In this document: positions 58,527-64,000 of the stretch, in pieces
Layout: the number at the start of each line of letters is the position of its first letter
Position numbering within the stretch: the stretch's first letter is position 1
Assembly: GCA_013398955.1 (NCBI GenBank)
Contig: VWPU01003997.1
Span: 55,842 to 119,841, forward strand
Source of the DNA: Callaeas wilsoni
Lineage: Eukaryota > Chordata > Aves > Passeriformes > Callaeidae
Direction: 5' to 3'
DNA length: 64,000 nt
Notes under the pieces: generated by a model
Told to the model about the DNA's origin: nothing
Seen by the model: the letters and a program-made list of their open reading frames with translations, nothing else
Database searches by the model: none
Translations under genes and position numbers: made by a program

Positions 58527-61500
58527 CCATTAGCTCCCCACAAAACATGAGTCACCAGCAGCAGGTGTCCTGCTGTTATGTTCGGCAGATTAGTAATGAT
58601 AGGGAGGGGGCTGCTCTCCCTATATGGCATCCCAGAGGGAACCTAAAAATAGCTCAGACTTACAGCAAAGTAAAAGTATTTGTGAGCTTTGAACGAAGTC
58701 TGCTTCTGAAGGTAAGAATAAGAGCTGATCTGTTTAATCTGCCATTCCTTCTTTTTTTTTTCTTTTTTTTTTTTTCCCCTCCTGTGTGAAGCTTGCCTTG
58801 GCAGGGAGTTTGGAGTTATAAACAGTCGTCTTCTGTGTTTATGGAAACAAGGTGGGGATTGACCACTTAGAAATCAGAGTAACAGCATTTGCAGTCGAGG
58901 CAGAGGCAACAGGGGAATGTGTCTCTGTTAGAAATAGTTGCCTTTTTTTCCCTCCCTTTTTCTCTCTCTCTCAGTTGTTGGAGAATCTGAATGGCATATG
59001 AGCAATCCCAGCATGTGACTCTGCTCTGAGGAGCAGGCGAGCTATTGCTGGTAGTTACTCCCACCATGAAACAAGTCCAGTAAGCAAAGTTGTCTGCAAA
59101 GTTATTGTAGCAGCAGAATTTGAGAAGAGAGCAACAGTTTGTATTTCCAAGGTGTATGCAAATCAGGGTGCTCCGTGTGCTCCATGGGGCTGAGGAGGTT
59201 TTTCAGTCTTGCTGCTAAAAGTCTGTGTGTCTCTATATTCAGGAGTATGGATAGGTGGATAACTGGCCAAAAGGAAAAGGCTGCTTTTCGGAGAAAAACT
59301 ACGGAGGATAATTGTATGTCTGTTATATTTACATGTGCATATCCACATCCACATCTGTGCATGGAGATCGTGAGCTGCTGGGCCGCAGGAAAAGCCCCCC
59401 AAGCTTTGCATGGAGCCACTGCCTCCGTGGCTTTGTGCAGCACGGAAATGGAGCTGTAAGGGCTGAGTCGCACTGCTGAAAAATGAGGTACAAGGGCTGC
59501 TCGTTACACCAGAATAACCTCGAGGGCCGTGATGGATTTCCCCTGACTTTTTCGAGTGGCATCACCAATACTGATAACAAGCAACTTCGGTGTTGTGGAA
59601 AGGGGATCAAAATCCGACAGCCCCGCACAGGGAGTGTCTGAGGATAGAACTGTGTGTCACACACAGGTGTGAGCCTGCGTGGGCATCCTCACCAAGAGCT
59701 GCCATCTCGCGAGCCCCCAGGGGATAAGGATTTTCTCTGTGTGACTCCTTCTCTGCCCTCATTTAGTGCTGGTTTTGGGAAATGAGTTCCAGAGGGGAGA
59801 GCACGGCCGGGCGCCTGGCTGCGGTGTTGTGGGGTGGAGGTGGCACTTGGACCATCGTGGGGTCCCGCTGCCTGAGCTCCTGCAGTCGGTGTTGGAGCCC
59901 ATCAGAGTCATTCCCAGGATACCTGGGTGTTCCTTGAGTTAGTGCTGACTCCTGGCTAGGCCAGTAGCTCCCTCAGCTGGGATGGGGAAGATGGCAGAAA
60001 CAATCTAATTTCAGCTACCTGATTGTTGGGTCAGCTCCTCCTAAAATCAGCATCAATGGCAAAACCAACATTAATTTGAGTGGGAAAAGGTCCGAACCCA
60101 AATGAATACACGCTGGCCTTTGTAATTATCTGTATTAGCTGATAGGGAAGGAAGACCTTATTCACCCAGAGCATTTCTATGGCTGCCTGGCTGTGCTCCA
60201 GTGATGCACCAGCCTGTGAGCAGACGGGCTGGGAGAGAGGGACGGGAGTGCTGTATTTCTGCACTAGGGGCTGTAATTCACTGTCAACCCCACATGATTA
60301 AATCCTGCTTATTTCAAACCGGCAGGTAATGGGGCGACACCCACAAATATGGTGGGTAGGATTTAGCTCCAGGTGCTTGTTGAAAAACTTTTCCTATTGA
60401 GTCCAAAGTTCAAAATCCTGATCCCTGTGAGGAGAGAACATAGGGTTTAGTCAGTGTTAAACACTGCATTTTTAGACTGGCAAGAACAGTGAAAATTGAG
60501 GAAAGCAGCTGAGAAGCACAAGAGGACAGGTCAGCTCTGCTAAGTGTTGGGGATGGACATAGACTAAAAACAAATCCTACTTGGCAGCACAGAGAATCTG
60601 CTGGGTTTGGCAGTCTGAAACCTGTTCCACTATAACTGTTTTCTTTTCCAGTAAACCAATGTATTGATGAGGATAAGCAGAAAGGATTGGTCTTGATGGA
60701 GATCTGCAGCGTGTTTTACCACACTGCTCAGTTCAAATGGCCACAGTTGGTATTCATGTGGTTTTCTCTGCTGAGCAAACTGGATATGACAGAAGACAAT
60801 ATAATTCAGGGGTTTTTTTTGTCTTTCTGAAAATGAATTGCTGCATGAGATTTCATAGGCTCACACTTGCATGCTTATGGGGCGTCCCAAAAACTCATTT
60901 CCATTGTGCCAGCTCCTGTTTAGCCCAGACTTAATTTTGCAACTTTTAAATAAATTCTCTTGACAAAATAATATCATGGCATATTGAAACAGAGCAGACA
61001 CATCAATAGGAGCATGCTGAAAGCATCCTTCCTGAAAGCACATGCCAGTGATATCTTGGTGATAGCTCAATAAACAATTAAAGCAACGTAGACCCAAGAT
61101 GCCACAGAAATGTAGTGCTGGTCCTGACCCTTCCGTGGGTTCTCCAACGCCCTTGGATCTCCCTACTTGCTGTGAGAGGGTGCACAAATAATTTGCATTT
61201 GAGAGGTCTTTCTAGCTTGTTTATTCCTCTTAATTCTTTACAAGGACATCAAGATGCAAACTATTCCAGGCAAGCTCCTAAGAAGGAGGCCACCACGGTG
61301 GATGCTGTCAGTAATCCTCCTGCAAGGACTGGGCTGGTCTTTCGCTGGCCATCTGCTTAGCATTCCCTGGTGGTACTTGGGTTTGGATCTCCGGTTTGTT
61401 TGTCATTTCAGTCTCCCACTTTATTATTTCCAGAGCCAAGTGAACCGCTGCCAAAGCCAATGCAATGAGATTGCATTGTGAGCTTTGTGACATGGTATAC

Positions 61501-63278
61501 TTTTCTTTTTATCTTGAAGCCTCAGCTCCTGGAATTAGTTGATTATGTTAGAATCCCAGCATTCATTTAAAAAAGGAAAAAAAAAAAGAGTGGATCTCTG
61601 CTCCTCGAGGACCAAAGGAAAAGCTTGTAAAAAAGGATCTCTGCAGACTTAGCAATCACAGGCCAAATGAAAAGAGGCTTTTTTTCCCCCCCCTCGACAT
61701 CAGACTGTTTTACAGACAATCATCCTATTTCTGAGTCTCTCACTCACAGTTTTTGAGTTCTGGGTGCTGGCAAACCTGAGTAGCAGCTGTTCCTTTCTAA
61801 AGGCAGGGAAAATAAGTAGAGTAATCTCTGAGAGGAACAGTTATTTTATCTTTGCCTGTGCTGCATTTCCCTCTGGCCCTGCAGCCCACTCCTGCCAGTG
61901 GTCAGCTCAGCACTGGGAACCCTTTGCAGCAGCTCAAAGATCCCAGTAAGCCCCAGTGAGAAATGGAGGGACAAGAGTTTGTGTTAACCCAGGGCTGTGA
62001 TTCCCTTGAGGTCAGGAGCAGCAGCTGCTGCTGTCACTGACCCCATAACTTTAAATAATCCTAGCTATGGCTGTACGTGGCACATCTGAAATGTGATTAG
62101 GGCTTGCCCACTTCTAGGGTGCAGACTGTCACTCTCTTCCCAGCTTGGGGATATATTTGGGATAAAACCACTAGAGCTGGGAAGGGTCCATCATTTATAT
62201 TTCAGTTTGCCTAGTGCACTGTTCTCCTACTTTTATTTTTCTGTGGGAAAAGAGAGGACACCTAAGACTGATTTTAACAAAATACGTTTGTTGGTCTGGA
62301 TTTTTCATCACTGTGGGCTGAGGCCTTAGGGAAACATATTTTTTTTTATTGTTTTTTTCCGGTAACTAAATGGAATTAGCATTCCCTGCCATTGCTGGCC
62401 AACTGGATCCACTTGCAAATCAGTGCAAGCAAAGGACAGCAACAGTTATGAAGTACTAAAAAAGGAAAGTACTAAAATTAAAAGAATAACAGAAAAGAAA
62501 ATGAAGACCCATAGGTCAAATTTGTTGCTTGATAAACTAATTTGATAAAATTTCCAGTGCTTGATACTTGCCAGTTTTGCTGATGTGCTTTTGTTTTCTT
62601 TTGGTCTGTCAGATTTCTTCAGTACTACTTTATTAATATGGAGATAAGATGAACAGAAATTTTGCATGTAATGTGCAACAGGTGGAAGGAGTGCACATGT
62701 ACAGGCTCTGGTGTAGGCTAATATGGTGTAGCCCCTGTTCTTTAGTTGGGAAATTATTTTACAGACCTCTGATGAACCAAACCTGGCACTCCACTGGAAT
62801 TTTAACAGAAGGGAGGGTCACAGAGGGAAGGGAAGAGCACCAAGTGGGCATGTGATGGAAAGTTCTCCTTGGACACAAGTTTAACCTGTCCTAGCGACCA
62901 GTAGTCAGTATCTACTGAGCTTGTTGCAAACTCTTTCTACCTTGATGCTGAGCTCCAGAGTAAAATGTGCAAGGAAAGCTCTCATCTGCTAGAACCAAAG
63001 CATTTGCAGATGGTTGCAAAACAACCAACTTTTTAGAGTAGAAAAAAAACCCATTTCCACCGATCCCCCCTCTAAATCACGGAACTCCAAGGGAAAAGGA
63101 GCTGTGTTGCTGCTGGAGCCTTTGTACCACACTGGCTGGCCGAGCCCCTGCTGCCACTTGGCTGCTGGGCACAGCCTCCTTTGCCTAAAGGCTTTGGTAG
63201 GGAGAGGGATGGGGAAAAAAAAAGGAGAAGGAAAAATTCAATCTAAAAAAGGAGGAAGGGAGAAAGCAGTGTCTACAG

Positions 63279-63713
63279 TAGGGCAGTGAAGCTGGTGAAG
63301 GGTCTAGGACACAAGTCTTATGAGGAGCTGCGGGTGTTAGGCCTGGAGAAAAGCAGGCTCACAAGAGATGTTACTGATTTCTACAACTACCTGAAAGGAG
63401 GCTGTAGCCAGGTGGAGCTTTGGCCTCATCTCCCAAGGAACAAGCAGTAAGAGGAAACAGCCTCAACTTGCAACAGGGCAGGTTTGATAGGATATTAGGA
63501 AAAAATTCTTCACAGAAAGGATTGTCAAGCACTGGAACAGATTGCCCAGAGAAGCGGCGGGGCCAGCATCCCTGGAGGTATTTAAGTGATGTGCAGATGT
63601 GGTACTTAGGGACACGGTTTAGTGGTGGGCTTGGCAGTGCTGGGGTAGTGGTTGGATTCGATGGTCTTGATCTTAAAAGTCTCTTCCCACCTGAACGACT
63701 CTGTGATTCTAGG
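63279..63713 (+). mobile_element. CR1 LINE, 5'-truncated avian 3' end
   Basis: The landmarks of avian CR1 run in order on the plus strand: ggcagtgaagctggtgaagg, acaagtcttatgaggagctg, tctacaactacctgaaagg, caacagggcaggtttgatag, gatattaggaaaaaattctt, agcactggaacagattgccc, catccctggaggtatttaa, ttagtggtgggcttggcagt, a ggttggattcgatggtcttg block, and the terminal ctgtgattctagg. It covers the end of the RT frame and the 3' UTR, about 435 bases. The 5' part is missing, which is usual for CR1. It has several indels against the typical avian form and no coding capacity. Confidence 0.95.
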
Positions 63714-63715
63714 AA

Positions 63716-63930
63716 ATGTGGGGGCAAATGGGGAAGGTGGTTGAAAAAAGGGAAAGGGAGCAGAAAAAGGGCGATGGGAAAACGGGAGGGAATGGCGAGA
63801 AGGGGAGAAATGAGGAAAGGGGAAAACAGTGGGGTGAAAGGGGAGAAAAAGGAGAAAAGTGGGGTGAAAGAAAAAAAAGGAATAAAAGACGAGGGGGGAA
63901 AAGGAGGACGGGGAAAAGAAGAGACATCTG
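63716..63930. repeat. Purine-rich (GGGGAAA-type) low-complexity tract
   Basis: Nearly all G and A on the plus strand, in irregular gggaaa, ggagaaa and gaaaaagg units. Both strands are open across it only because of the biased composition. Long purine tracts can form triplex structures. This one lies directly between a CR1 end and the CpG-rich edge. Confidence 0.85.
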
Positions 63931-63936
63931 AGGAGG

Positions 63937-64000
63937 CAGCAGCGCTCCCGCCGTGCGGTGCCGCTGGCGCTGCGGCGGCCGGGGCGGGCGGAGGCGCATG
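63937..64000. promoter_or_regulatory. Left edge of a likely CpG island (possible promoter or first exon)
   Basis: The last 64 bases hold twelve CpG dinucleotides, far more than anywhere else in the window. They include a GC-box-like ggggcgggc at 63981-63989. The sequence ends in gcgcatg. CpG islands in birds usually mark promoters and first exons, so a gene probably begins here or just beyond the edge. Strand and gene cannot be decided. On the minus strand an ATG at the very edge opens a short Arg/Pro-rich frame that runs into the purine tract, which is weak evidence. Confidence 0.6.

Larger units (their letters stand above)
54846..63278. other. About 8.4 kb of unique non-coding DNA with simple repeats
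   Basis: No gene or mobile element is recognised. An A/C-rich tract (aaac units) lies at about 55796-55832, an alternating TA/CA patch at 57041-57068, AAT units at 57756-57773, TA units at 58515-58526, and two T runs joined by a C at about 58749-58776. An open frame at 57340-57564 follows a cctgcag acceptor-like site, but its translation shows no domain and no donor fits well. Confidence 0.5.

Noticed and set aside
63709..63999. Open frame of about 96 codons, minus strand
   Set aside because: Mostly the translation of the purine tract (Phe/Leu/Pro/Ser) joined to a short Arg/Pro-rich start. The first part could be real only if a minus-strand gene starts at the edge.
1..64000. CRISPR arrays, operons or phage genes
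   Set aside because: No evenly spaced identical repeats, no ribosome-binding-site/gene pattern and clear avian retroelements: the sequence is vertebrate.
1..64000. tRNA, rRNA or known microRNA genes
   Set aside because: I looked for tRNA box A/B pairs and familiar microRNA seeds and saw none I could defend. A covariance-model scan (tRNAscan-SE, Infernal/Rfam) would be decisive.

Overview
The window looks like a bird nuclear genome, possibly a passerine. The case rests on its repeats. It holds CR1 LINE copies, some with the modern avian 3' end (28905-29130 minus, 63279-63713 plus) and some much older. It also holds long terminal repeats of two avian endogenous-retrovirus types: ERVL-like at 1890-2541 and 30753-31309, and class II (ERVK-like) at 528-768 and 31705-32094. 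I found no Alu, B1 or L1 repeats and no bacterial gene organisation. Species cannot be settled from the sequence alone.

I could not support a single protein-coding gene, tRNA or rRNA. Open frames are short, lie in all six frames, have no clear exon chain around them and often lack an ATG. The simplest reading is intergenic or long-intron DNA. The last ~64 bases (63937-64000) turn sharply CpG-rich, so a promoter or first exon may begin at the right edge.

Layout. 1-2546 is repeat-rich: a class II LTR, a ~107-bp tandem dimer, a degenerate ~60-bp TTAAT-phased repeat and an ERVL solo LTR with a perfect 5-bp target duplication. 2547-28904 is mostly unique DNA, broken by an old minus-strand CR1 (14927-15300), a palindromic MITE-like fragment (18994-19078) and short duplications. 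It includes several AT-rich stretches that resemble conserved non-coding elements. 28905-32094 holds a young-type CR1 and two LTRs of different families on the same strand. The second of these has a duplicated U3 segment with the only ambiguous base I noticed. 32095-54845 is unique DNA with three or four decayed CR1 fragments, the best being about 1 kb at 53860-54845. 54846-63278 has no recognised element beyond simple repeats. 63279-64000 is a CR1 3' end, then a purine-rich tract, then the CpG-rich edge.

No set of genes works together here. The content is mobile-element history plus possible regulatory DNA. Family assignments come from remembered consensus patterns and visible hallmarks (target duplications, CCAAT, TATA and AATAAA spacing, reverse-transcriptase motifs), not from a database search.
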